Source: an uncultured Gammaproteobacteria bacterium
GTDB taxonomy: Bacteria; Pseudomonadota; Gammaproteobacteria; Pseudomonadales; Azotimanducaceae
Direction of reading: 5' to 3'
Length of the DNA stretch: 58,316 bases
Assembly: GCA_913045175.1 (NCBI GenBank)
Contig: CAJWQG010000019.1
Coordinates: 1 to 58,316, forward strand
Every line of letters begins with the position of its first letter. Within the stretch, counting starts at the first letter, position 1. Of this stretch, positions 42,883 through 51,425 are shown in pieces. The notes below the pieces were generated by a model that worked only from the letters and a program-made list of their open reading frames with translations, searched no databases and had not been told where the DNA came from. Position numbers and translations under genes: made by a program.

Positions 42883-44492
42883 ATCAATCCCCGGATTTTA
42901 TTGATGCCGCAAACGAGATAGTGACCGAAGGATTACAGCTCACTCGGGCTAAATGCCTTGAAGATGGCAAGTTTGATTCGTCGCAAATGGATGATCATCA
43001 ACAAGCGATCTATGCCCTGGCGGTGTCCGCCAGCGAATTGCAGGCCGCGCACGCCATGTTGGTGTATGCCGATAGCCAATCGGATTTCGAACTACGTCTG
43101 GCAGACTGTTTTGCAGCAGAGGCTATCCATTCGGTATACACAAGGCTGTTACCGATAGCTGCGGAGTATGGCCTTTCTTCCTGGCCGGAAGGGTTAACCA
43201 GTTTCGTTGGTGCAACCTTGACCACGAAAAACCTGACCAACCTCGGACAGGCGCTGATAGGTCGTAACGGTAACGTCGGTGATCGAGCCCTCGATCAAGA
43301 AAAGTCGCTAATGGCGGAAACATTCGCTCAGTTTGCAGACGAGGTTGTAGCCCCACTGGCGGAGGACATTCATCGCCATAATCTGTCGATACCCGATGAC
43401 ATTTTGAAAGGCATTAGAGAACTGGGCTGTTTCGGGCTCAGTGTTCCGCAGCGGTATAATGGTTTGTTGCCTGATGATCAGGAAGATAGCCTCGGCATGA
43501 TTGTTGTGACCGAGGAGCTATCACGCGTTTCACTTGGCGGTGCTGGGAGTTTGATCACACGACCAGAAATTATGGCGCGAGCATTGATGCAAGGCGGTAC
43601 AGAAGAGCAGAAAGCGCACTGGCTACCCAAGCTTGCTGCAGGGAATCCTTTGTGTGCAATTGCTATTACCGAGCCTGACTTTGGTTCGGACGTTGCCTCA
43701 GTACGACTCAAGGCCACCGCTACAGAGGAAGGCTGGATACTGGATGGTGCGAAAACCTGGTCGACCTTTGCTGGTAAAGCCGGCGTATTGCTTGTTTTGG
43801 CAAGAACGGACCCTGACCTTAATCTTGGTCACCGGGGTTTGAGCCTGTTCATGGTCGAAAAACCCTCGTTCGACGAAGAATCGTTTGAAGTCGAACAACC
43901 GCAGGGAGGCATGTTGTTTGGTAAGGCGATTCCCACGGTGGGGTATCGAGGTATGCATTCCTACCAGCTTTTCTTTGATAACTTTCTTGTTCCCGATACG
44001 CATCTGATCGGAGAAGGGCAGGGAATTGGAAAAGGGTTTTACTTCACGATGCGAGGCTTTACTGGCGGCAGAATTCAAACCGCAGCTCGAGCGTGCGGCG
44101 TCATGCAGGGGGCGATAGATAAATCAGTACGCTATACCCAGGAACGCAAGGTATTTGGAAAACCTATTGGCGACTATCAGCTTACGCGAGTGAAGCTGGC
44201 CCGGATGGCAATGTATCTCTGCGCCTCCAGGCAGTTTACCTATGCTGTAGGACGACTAATGGATCAGGGAGAGGGGCAGATGGAAGCTAGCCTGGTAAAA
44301 CTGTTCGCCTGTCGCGCCGCCGAGTGGATTACCCGTGAAGCTATGCAGCTACATGGCGGTATGGGTTATGCCGAGGAAACTGATGTCAGTCGGTATTGGT
44401 TGGATGCCCGAGTGCTTTCAATTTTTGAAGGCACGGAAGAGGCACTGGCGCTCAAGGTAGTAGGTCGTAGCCTGCTTGAAAACAGTGGTTGA
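42879..44492 (+). CDS. Acyl-CoA dehydrogenase family protein with N-terminal extension
   Basis: 537 residues, some 150 longer than a classical acyl-CoA dehydrogenase. The first ~140 residues are a helical domain of unknown role; then the ACAD fold with ITEPDFGSDVASV, YTQERKVFGKPIGDYQ, MQLHGGMGYAEE and IFEGTEEA. FAD-dependent alpha,beta-desaturation is expected. Substrate unknown, but overlap with the DUF6986 gene suggests the same pathway. TetR on the other strand converges. Confidence 0.86.
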   Translation: MNQSPDFIDAANEIVTEGLQLTRAKCLEDGKFDSSQMDDHQQAIYALAVSASELQAAHAMLVYADSQSDFELRLADCFAAEAIHSVYTRLLPIAAEYGLSSWPEGLTSFVGATLTTKNLTNLGQALIGRNGNVGDRALDQEKSLMAETFAQFADEVVAPLAEDIHRHNLSIPDDILKGIRELGCFGLSVPQRYNGLLPDDQEDSLGMIVVTEELSRVSLGGAGSLITRPEIMARALMQGGTEEQKAHWLPKLAAGNPLCAIAITEPDFGSDVASVRLKATATEEGWILDGAKTWSTFAGKAGVLLVLARTDPDLNLGHRGLSLFMVEKPSFDEESFEVEQPQGGMLFGKAIPTVGYRGMHSYQLFFDNFLVPDTHLIGEGQGIGKGFYFTMRGFTGGRIQTAARACGVMQGAIDKSVRYTQERKVFGKPIGDYQLTRVKLARMAMYLCASRQFTYAVGRLMDQGEGQMEASLVKLFACRAAEWITREAMQLHGGMGYAEETDVSRYWLDARVLSIFEGTEEALALKVVGRSLLENSG

Positions 44493-44504
44493 GCTGGGCA
44501 ACGA

Positions 44505-45191
44505 CTATTGCTGTGGATGACGTGGTGCCGACACTGGTGGGAGTGGGCTCTGGGTCAGTGCCCTTGCCACGAGGTCTGGTAATCCCAGCATGCGTAGAAT
44601 GTAGCGTATTGCATTATCGGTTGCGTTGGGCGATAGTCGACCATGGTCTATTTCTAAATTGACATGGTCAACCATTCCGCCGATCAGGCTTTGCGCAAAG
44701 TGACTGTCTTCTACCTTGAACCTCCCCGCATCGATACCTCTTTGTATGTCCTTAAGGCAATCAGCATCCCGTTGGCGAAGGTCGATTCTTCCCGGTAGTC
44801 CCGAGAAGGAGAGGAAGGTTCTCCACTGCTCGTTGAATTGTGATTGGTGAAAATAGTATTTCAGCGTCGCTGCGACCACCATTGCAGGATCTTTGAGCCT
44901 GGATCTGGTTTCTTCTATTTCCTCGGAGAATTGTCGACAGTAATCTTCAACAACAGCCTCAAAAACGTCTTGTTTGGTGACAAAATAGTTATAGAAGGTT
45001 CCGGTCGCAACACAGGCTCGATTGGTAATATCCTGGATTGAGATCCTTTTGTGTCCTCTCTCGAACACGAGATCTCGAGCCGCGTTTAGTAGCGCGTCAC
45101 GAGTTTTTGCTCGTTTGGGGGTCGCAGACCTTCCGTTTGTCTGGCTAATGGTCGTCTCATCTATATTTACAGCGGCCGCGCGTACTAGCAC
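44505..45191 (-). CDS. TetR-family transcriptional regulator
   Basis: 228 residues starting at GTG 45191 behind GGATGAA. The N-terminal helix-turn-helix is classical (DLVFERGHKRISIQDITNRACVATGTFYNYFVTKQDVFEAVV) and the C-terminal domain would bind a small ligand. It is divergent from the second acyl-CoA dehydrogenase gene and convergent with the first, so it probably controls this acyl-CoA region. A palindrome in the shared promoter (next entries) is the likely operator. Confidence 0.88.
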   Translation of the reverse strand: MLVRAAAVNIDETTISQTNGRSATPKRAKTRDALLNAARDLVFERGHKRISIQDITNRACVATGTFYNYFVTKQDVFEAVVEDYCRQFSEEIEETRSRLKDPAMVVAATLKYYFHQSQFNEQWRTFLSFSGLPGRIDLRQRDADCLKDIQRGIDAGRFKVEDSHFAQSLIGGMVDHVNLEIDHGRLSPNATDNAIRYILRMLGLPDLVARALTQSPLPPVSAPRHPQQ

Positions 45192-45280
45192 TGTTCATCC
45201 ATATACGTAGTGTCAATCAACCATATCAAATATCGGCTTCGAAAGAAATGAATATAAAATGGAAATATTCAGAGATTTTC

Positions 45281-45310
45281 TTGATACTTTCTCGTGGGTT
45301 ATGTATACAT
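45281..45310 (+). promoter_or_regulatory. Promoter with overlapping candidate TetR operator
   Basis: TTGATA at 45281-45286 and TATACA at 45304-45309 with a 17-base spacer form a good sigma70 promoter reading toward the acyl-CoA dehydrogenase at 45380. A perfect 10-bp palindrome, ATGTATACAT (45301-45310), covers the -10 box, a typical position for a TetR repressor site. Confidence 0.6.
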
Positions 45311-45379
45311 TAACGCAGTGGTTATGAATAAGAAAAATAACTAGATTCAGTTAGATAAGATATAAAGTTGAACTAAATT

Positions 45380-46546
45380 ATGAATTTTGAGCTTGATGAG
45401 CAGCAAATGGCAATTCGCGATGCTGTTCAAAAAATATGTGCCCGGTTTGGCGATGATTATTGGCTTGAACGGGATACGGATGGTGAATTCCCCGAAGCGT
45501 TTGTAAAAGCGGTTACTGATGGTGGCTGGCTGGGCATTGCGATGCCAGAGGAATATGGAGGCTCGGGCCTTGGAATTACCGAGACGGCTATATTAGCTCA
45601 TACCATCGCGCGTTCGGGAGCAGGTATGAGTGGTGCATCAGCCGTTCATCTCAACCTTTTTGGACCGAACCCGATCGTCGTTTTTGGTTCAGACGAGCAG
45701 AAATCACGATTTTTGCCACCATTGATCGCAGGAAATGATCGCGCTTGCTTTGGTGTTACGGAGCCCGATGCGGGTCTCAACACTACGCGACTACAAACGC
45801 GTGCACAGCGTGACGGTGACCATTATGTGATTAATGGCCGGAAGATGTGGACGACAACCGCACAGACCGCAAACAAGATCCTGTTGATCGCCAGAACCAA
45901 AGATCTTGAGGATTGTGTGAAGCCAACAGACGGTTTGACATTGTTCTATACGGATCTTAACAGGGACAGAGTCGAGGTTAGATTAATCGAGAAGATGGGA
46001 AGGAAAGCCGTTGATTCGAACGCACTCTTTATCGATAACCTGATCGTGCCGGCAGAGGACCGCATTGGAGATGAAGGAGATGGCTGGAAGTGCCTACTGC
46101 ATGGATTGAACCCGGAAAGAGTCCTGCTTGCAGCAGAAGCAGTAGGCCTTGGACAGGTGGCGCTGGAAAGGGCATCCAATTATGCGAGAGAGAGAATCGT
46201 GTTTGATCGGTCGATAGGTAAGAATCAGGCAATTCAGCATCCGCTCGCGGTAAACTGGATGGAGCTGCAAGCCGCTGAACTGATGGTCTACAAAGCGGCG
46301 ACGCTCTATGACAATGGTCAGTCCTGTGGGGCGGAAGCAAATGCTGCGAAGTATCTTGCGGCTGAGGCGGCATTTAAGGCATGCCAACAAGCGGTACGAA
46401 CGCACGGAGGCATGGGGTACGCCAAAGAGTTTCAGGTCGAGCGCTACATGCGAGAGATTATGATTCCTGTTTTGGCCCCCGTTAGCCAGGAACTGGTTAT
46501 GTCGTTTATTGGCGAGCAGGCCCTTGGTCAGGAGAAAAGCTACTAA
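45380..46546 (+). CDS. Acyl-CoA dehydrogenase
   Basis: 388 residues, standard ACAD size. Blocks: MPEEYGGSGLGITE, FGVTEPDAGLNTTR for flavin contact, ARERIVFDRSIGKNQAIQHP and RTHGGMGYAKEFQVERYMREIMI. The catalytic Glu position is not obvious, as in some ACAD branches where the base lies elsewhere or in short-chain-specific forms. It is monocistronic behind a promoter with a candidate TetR site. Substrate unknown. Confidence 0.86.
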   Translation: MNFELDEQQMAIRDAVQKICARFGDDYWLERDTDGEFPEAFVKAVTDGGWLGIAMPEEYGGSGLGITETAILAHTIARSGAGMSGASAVHLNLFGPNPIVVFGSDEQKSRFLPPLIAGNDRACFGVTEPDAGLNTTRLQTRAQRDGDHYVINGRKMWTTTAQTANKILLIARTKDLEDCVKPTDGLTLFYTDLNRDRVEVRLIEKMGRKAVDSNALFIDNLIVPAEDRIGDEGDGWKCLLHGLNPERVLLAAEAVGLGQVALERASNYARERIVFDRSIGKNQAIQHPLAVNWMELQAAELMVYKAATLYDNGQSCGAEANAAKYLAAEAAFKACQQAVRTHGGMGYAKEFQVERYMREIMIPVLAPVSQELVMSFIGEQALGQEKSY

Positions 46547-46622
46547 TAATCAAGGTAATATAGAGATGCTTGCGTGAAACCAGCACAAGGGTGATCGCAA
46601 TCTTCTAAAAAGAGAGTCCGGC

Positions 46623-49118
46623 ATGGAGCACTCGACAAACGGAATAGCAGACCTGGTCACCGGCATCATTATGCTCCTGTTGATTGCAGCTATTACAACG
46701 CTGTTGTCCAAACGCATCGAAAAACTGCCGTTGACGATATTGCTGGTATTCGTAGGTATCGCTATTGCGGCAGTGGGTGAGCATATCCCCGGATTGGCGG
46801 AGCTGAGTTCTTTTCATCTAACACCTGAGCTCGTGCTCTTTGTTTTTATTCCTACACTTATATTTGAATCTGTGTTTAATCTTGATGTTCGGCAGGTTTC
46901 GAGGAACATCTGGGCAATTCTGGTTCTTGCCATACCAGGTTTACTGATATCTACAGCCATAATCGGACTGATTATCTCGGGCTTTACTGAATTCGGATTT
47001 ATGGTGGCACTGCTGTTAGGTGCAATTCTTAGCGCGACGGACCCCGTCGCGGTAATCTCGATATTCAAGCAATTGGGCGTTCCAGAACGCTTGACCATTC
47101 TGGTTGAAGGGGAGAGCCTCTTTAACGATGCAACATCCTTGGTGTTAGCAACATTGCTTATTGGCATTCTGTCCGCTGGCACCTTTTCTAACGACATGAT
47201 TCTGTCTGGGCTCGGAGAATTTTTCTTCGTGTTTTTTGGCGGTGTGGTAGTAGGTCTTGTCCTGGCAGCAGTCGTCGGGGAGACCTTAGGTGCTATTGAA
47301 TCTGATCCCGCAATCGAAATAACGCTAACAACGATTCTTGCGTACCTGGCCTTTATCCTGGCGGAACATGTTTTTCATGTAAGCGGCATTATGGGGGTGG
47401 TCGCTGCAGGTCTCATGATCGGTTCCTGGGGAAAGTCCAAGATCTCTCCTTCAACTTCGGAGTTCATGGAGCACTTCTGGGAATATCTTGCTTATGTCGC
47501 AAACGCGTTGATCTTCCTGATGGTTGGATTGCAGATCGATCTTGTCGTTCTCTGGCAGTCTATTGACCTGATTGGTATTGTCTTCTGTGCAATGCTTTTT
47601 TCGCGGGCGATTGTCATCTTTGGTGTGGTTCCTCTGGTAGGAAAAGTACCTGGTTCCGAGCCGATTGGTATGCCGTTCAAGCTGGTTATGTATTGGGGCG
47701 GGCTAAGAGGTGCAATAGCACTCGCGATTGTCCTGTCGTTACCACCGTTTGATTACAAGGATACGCTGGTGGCGGTTGTGATAGGGGCAGTACTTGGAAC
47801 CCTGGTGTTGCAGGGATTGTCTATCGAATTACTGGTAAGACGACTAGGTCTAGATAAGCTGAGTGTGCCGGATAGTCTGACCAAACTGGAAGGGGACAAG
47901 CACGCGCGTGAGGAAGGTCTTGAACGCCTGGATGGCCTTGTTACCGGTGGTCATTTCTCACAGCGTATTGCTGACAATATTCGGGAAAAATGTGAACGTA
48001 ATCTCAGAGACCTCGAAGCTGAAATTAATTGCTTAAACGAGGGGATGAACCTCGAAGAACGTATCAACCTGGTCGCCATGAGGAGTCTCGCCCGCGAAAA
48101 AGCTCGAATCTATGAATTGTTCAGCCGAGGACTAATAAACGAATGGGCATTTAGAGAATTGGATCATACGGTTACTGTCCAACTTGAGGGTGTGCGTCAC
48201 GGTAATACTTTACCCAGGGAGAGCGTTGAAATGTCCCTTGGTAAGAGATTACAACTGGCTATCATCACGCTCTTAGAGTCTATCCCGGGTGGGAGTGTGC
48301 TGTCTGAAAGAATGCGCACGATGAGAATCATTCGAGATTTTGACGTTGCCTGGGGCAGATTTCGTTCTTCGAGCAGCGTTCTCTCCGGATTGCATGATCT
48401 GGCTGGTGACAATACTGCCGACCAAGAAGCTGAGACGAGGGTGCGAGACGTTTACGAGAAGATGCGTGATGAGACTAAGGCCCATATCGATGAAGTGGGG
48501 GAGCAATACCCGGAGTTTGTGGAGACGGTCCAGGAGCAACTCGGCCAGCGCTTACTGCTAGTCGCGGAGCACGAGTCGGTAGAGCAAGCCGCTAGCCTGG
48601 GAATGATTCAGGAAGGACTCGCGCACGAAATCCTAACAGAACAGATGGAAAGACTGCGTCAGCTGAAGAAAGATGATATCTCGGCACGCTTCGAGATTGA
48701 GATTTCAGAATTGCTTGCCAAGACGTCTATCTTTACCGGAATGGCACAAGAGGACTTTGATTACATCCAGAAATTCCTCCGCCCACGGACAGTTCCCAGG
48801 GGCACTGCGATTGTCACTCAGGGTCAGCAGGGTGATTCGATGTTCCTTATTGCACGCGGTATAGCTAACGTCATGATTGAGGATGCTGGCGATGTTACTC
48901 AGGTGGCAACACTGTTCGCGGGAGACATTCTAGGGGAGGCCGCACTGCTCCATGGCGCCCCTCGCAATGCAACAGCCATGGCGGCGACGCCATGTTCTTT
49001 GTATGAACTGAAACGGGTTGATCTGGACAGAATCTGCGATGAATACCCACCCATTCATGACCGCGTACTTGAGATCGACCGTGAGCGTCTCAGAGAAAAT
49101 GAATCCGACCATGTTTAA
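46623..49118 (+). CDS. CPA1-type Na+/H+ antiporter with C-terminal cyclic-nucleotide-binding-like domain
   Basis: 831 residues. About twelve membrane helices (10-410) carry CPA1 signatures ILSATDPVAVISI (ion-binding Asp) and LVEGESLFNDATSLV. A charged helical cytoplasmic region follows (about 420-690), then a CNBD-like domain (about 700-815: VPRGTAIVTQGQQGDSMFLI, GDILGEAALLHGAPRNATAMA). The domain suggests ligand or conformational control, but cNMP contacts are not proven. It would exchange Na+ or K+ for H+ at the inner membrane. Convergent with mnmH. Confidence 0.85.
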   Translation: MEHSTNGIADLVTGIIMLLLIAAITTLLSKRIEKLPLTILLVFVGIAIAAVGEHIPGLAELSSFHLTPELVLFVFIPTLIFESVFNLDVRQVSRNIWAILVLAIPGLLISTAIIGLIISGFTEFGFMVALLLGAILSATDPVAVISIFKQLGVPERLTILVEGESLFNDATSLVLATLLIGILSAGTFSNDMILSGLGEFFFVFFGGVVVGLVLAAVVGETLGAIESDPAIEITLTTILAYLAFILAEHVFHVSGIMGVVAAGLMIGSWGKSKISPSTSEFMEHFWEYLAYVANALIFLMVGLQIDLVVLWQSIDLIGIVFCAMLFSRAIVIFGVVPLVGKVPGSEPIGMPFKLVMYWGGLRGAIALAIVLSLPPFDYKDTLVAVVIGAVLGTLVLQGLSIELLVRRLGLDKLSVPDSLTKLEGDKHAREEGLERLDGLVTGGHFSQRIADNIREKCERNLRDLEAEINCLNEGMNLEERINLVAMRSLAREKARIYELFSRGLINEWAFRELDHTVTVQLEGVRHGNTLPRESVEMSLGKRLQLAIITLLESIPGGSVLSERMRTMRIIRDFDVAWGRFRSSSSVLSGLHDLAGDNTADQEAETRVRDVYEKMRDETKAHIDEVGEQYPEFVETVQEQLGQRLLLVAEHESVEQAASLGMIQEGLAHEILTEQMERLRQLKKDDISARFEIEISELLAKTSIFTGMAQEDFDYIQKFLRPRTVPRGTAIVTQGQQGDSMFLIARGIANVMIEDAGDVTQVATLFAGDILGEAALLHGAPRNATAMAATPCSLYELKRVDLDRICDEYPPIHDRVLEIDRERLRENESDHV

Positions 49119-49132
49119 TGAGTAAGACGCGA

Positions 49133-50209
49133 CTAGGATGTCGAGTTAGCGGTCTTATCAAACAGCCAGTCTATTATCTCTTTACGATTACCTGCAAAAA
49201 CAACCCGTTCCTTCTTTTTATCCATTTGATAGTGGTACATAGGATCGTAGTAATTATTCAGTAGAAAGCCGATCCAGTGTCTGTGTGCTTCCAGGTCACC
49301 CTTGGCATGTTGTATTAGCGCGTTTTCCACCATTTTCCTGACTTCCTGGTGGTTTACACCCCCAAGACGCTTACGAATAGCGTCAGTGGCCGAAAGGAGC
49401 TGTTCCGACAATAATTCGATGGCACGATCTGCGTTCAGCTCGCACAGTTCATCATACTGACTGATGATATAGTCACGACGAATGCGTTCTATTCGCTGCT
49501 CTAAAGGCTCATTGAGCACCACAACAGGCGCTGCATCCATCGCCCTTTTGAGTTCATGGGGTACTTGAATCCGACCAATCAGCCGACTTTCATCCTCCAG
49601 AACAATAAAAGAAGCAGGGCGTTTCTTGATCAGATCGATTGCGACTGCGTTCTCGAAATCAACCTGCGACGGTTGTGGAGCAACGCGTTTACCAAAAGCG
49701 GAACCACGATGGTTAGCGAGGCCTTCAAGGTCAATGCTGTTGTCAACCTTTAGGATCAGGTCGGTCTTTCCGACCCCCGTATTACCTGAAACAACCACAA
49801 TTGGAGACAAGTCCTGGAACTCCTCCAGCAGTACGTTACGCAAGTACTTATATCCGCCATCTATCCTTGGAACCTCGTGTCCTGCCGCCCGTAACCACTC
49901 ACAGGCAATCCTGGAGCGTTTACCACCACGCCAGCAGTAAAGGTGTGCGTTTGGGTTTTTCTCTATAAATGAGACCCAACGATCAAGTCTTGTTTCGCGA
50001 ACCTCTCCGGAGACCAACTGGTGCCCGAGTGTCTCTGCCGATTCGGGGCCATTTTCTTTGTAGCAAATGCCGACCTGGTGTCGTTCGTCGTCGTTCAGGA
50101 TCGGAATATTGGTAGATCCCGGAAACGCACCGGTGCTGAACTCTGATTCCGCTCGAACATCAAGAAACGGCGTGTCCTCTAGAAATAACTGGGTAACTGA
50201 TCGATTCAT
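49133..50209 (-). CDS. mnmH: tRNA 2-selenouridine synthase
   Basis: 358 residues. An N-terminal rhodanese domain with catalytic Cys92 in LYCWRGGKRSR is followed by a P-loop domain (SGNTGVGKTDL, residues 141-151) and the LANHRGSAFG block specific to MnmH/SelU. It geranylates and then selenates the wobble 2-thiouridine of tRNA Lys, Glu and Gln, using selenophosphate made by SelD. Its presence shows that the organism uses selenium, which bears directly on the selenocysteine candidate at 32.3-32.9 kb. Confidence 0.92.
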   Translation of the reverse strand: MNRSVTQLFLEDTPFLDVRAESEFSTGAFPGSTNIPILNDDERHQVGICYKENGPESAETLGHQLVSGEVRETRLDRWVSFIEKNPNAHLYCWRGGKRSRIACEWLRAAGHEVPRIDGGYKYLRNVLLEEFQDLSPIVVVSGNTGVGKTDLILKVDNSIDLEGLANHRGSAFGKRVAPQPSQVDFENAVAIDLIKKRPASFIVLEDESRLIGRIQVPHELKRAMDAAPVVVLNEPLEQRIERIRRDYIISQYDELCELNADRAIELLSEQLLSATDAIRKRLGGVNHQEVRKMVENALIQHAKGDLEAHRHWIGFLLNNYYDPMYHYQMDKKKERVVFAGNRKEIIDWLFDKTANSTS

Positions 50210-50291
50210 CTGGCGAAGGTTAGGTGATCAGAATCATCTTATCCAGAGTTTAGTATTTTGAGGGGGGTATGGGTTGATTCTGAGACCTATA

Positions 50292-50330
50292 TTTATACAA
50301 ATTGTTTATACAGTCTATTTATACAAATAC
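50292..50330. repeat. Three 13-bp tandem repeats (iteron-like)
   Basis: TTTATACAAATTG, TTTATACAGTCTA and TTTATACAAATAC follow each other without gap at 50292, 50305 and 50318. The first eight bases are identical in all three. The exact 13-base period in an AT-rich intergenic stretch suggests a multimeric protein-binding site such as an operator or iteron array. Confidence 0.7.
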
Positions 50331-50340
50331 AGAATTTAAC

Positions 50341-50354
50341 ATAATATATATTAT
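50341..50354. promoter_or_regulatory. 14-bp AT palindrome next to the tandem repeats
   Basis: ATAATATATATTAT is a perfect palindrome 10 bases after the 13-bp repeats. It may be part of the same control region or simply low-complexity AT sequence; its centre also resembles a -10 box. Confidence 0.4.
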
Positions 50355-50916
50355 GCGCAGTTAAGTATTTATTATAAACGTCAGAATAGAACCAGGAAAC
50401 GGGTATCCATCGCCAGAATCTCGACTCTATGGCCGACTTCGAGAATGGTTCACTTATTATTTCAAGAACCATCGTAATTCGTAGAACAATAGCCCTGTGT
50501 GTATTGGTGATCTGTAGCTCCTGCTTTTCCATATGTTTCGCGTTTGAGCCTACCAGGGACTTTCCAAAGACCTGGTCCGGTATATTCGCTGGCACGAATA
50601 CATTGGGGATCACTACGTCGAGATCTCCGTGGAAGAGATTCTTGCCAAGAACGACCAGATCTCCATAAAAGATAAAGGTCGCTACACAATTGACGACGAA
50701 ATCACTCAGATAAACATCGAATGGCTTATCGATGAGTAGAGACGAATTATTGAAATGTGGGAAAGCAGCCCTGACGGTCAAGATGGATTTGTAACCGACG
50801 GTTCATTTAAAGGCTCGATATCAAAAGATTATAAAACCATTCATGCGCTGTGGCGCACTCGAGGAACTGACGAAACTGCCACCATCAACCCGGAGGCTTC
50901 TGGCGAGGGATCATAG
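50353..50916 (+). pseudogene. Decayed gene of unknown function
   Basis: One frame reads as protein over some 180 codons: GYPSPESRLYGRLREWFTYY, AYQGLSKDLVRYIRWHEYIG, GRYTIDDEITQINIEWLIDE and MWESSPDGQDGFVTDGSFKG. It is broken by TAA 50362, TAG 50482, TAG 50515, TGA 50545 and TAG 50737. The last four all become Gln or Arg codons if the T was C. I do not recognise the family. Multiple stops within a frame that otherwise keeps a protein-like composition show an inactivated gene rather than chance. The opposite-strand frame over the same bases is a shadow. Confidence 0.6.
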
Positions 50917-51039
50917 GCCATTTTCTCCGACGATCGGCATGCATAAATCCAATAGACTCAGTATACTCACCCAAACAAAAGAGCACGTATTTAGCCTTAG
51001 TGTTTCTTACACAACCTGGCAAATTTTAAGGTGAGTCAG

Positions 51040-51417
51040 ATGGAATGCCCCAAGTGTCACTCCAATATGGAAGAAGTAACCTACGGTCGTAACATGACCG
51101 TCGATCGTTGTACCAACTGTAAAGGTATTTGGTTTGATATTGGCGAGGCTGAGACACTCAAAGAAAAATGGATGTCCGAATTCGTTGATAGCGGCGATCC
51201 TGAAGTTGGTAAAGAATACAATAAGATCGAAGATGTCGATTGCCCGCGATGCGGCAAGAAGATGTCCAAAGTATCGGATCCAACCCAGCCACACATATGG
51301 TATGAAGCCTGTGCAGAGCACGGTATGTATTTTGACGCTGGGGAATTCACAGACTACAAATACGAAACGCTTCTTGATAAGTTTCGAGACTTGGTTACCG
51401 GCAAACGTAGCAGCTAA
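51040..51417 (+). CDS. Zinc-ribbon (zf-TFIIB type) protein
   Basis: 125 residues from ATG 51040, which has AAGGTG six bases upstream. Two Zn-binding halves are visible: MECPKCHSNMEEVTYG with CTNCKGIWFD, and DCPRCGKKMSKV with CAEHGMYFDAGEF. This double zf-TFIIB arrangement is found in small bacterial proteins of unproven function. It starts an operon-like run with the metallo-beta-lactamase-fold gene eight bases later. Confidence 0.82.
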   Translation: MECPKCHSNMEEVTYGRNMTVDRCTNCKGIWFDIGEAETLKEKWMSEFVDSGDPEVGKEYNKIEDVDCPRCGKKMSKVSDPTQPHIWYEACAEHGMYFDAGEFTDYKYETLLDKFRDLVTGKRSS

Positions 51418-51425
51418 TCAGCTTT

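Noticed and set aside
50293-50781. A 162-codon open frame on the minus strand
   Set aside because: It is antisense to a frame with better protein character, has an odd composition rich in Val, Phe and Asn, covers AT repeats, and shows no recognisable domain.
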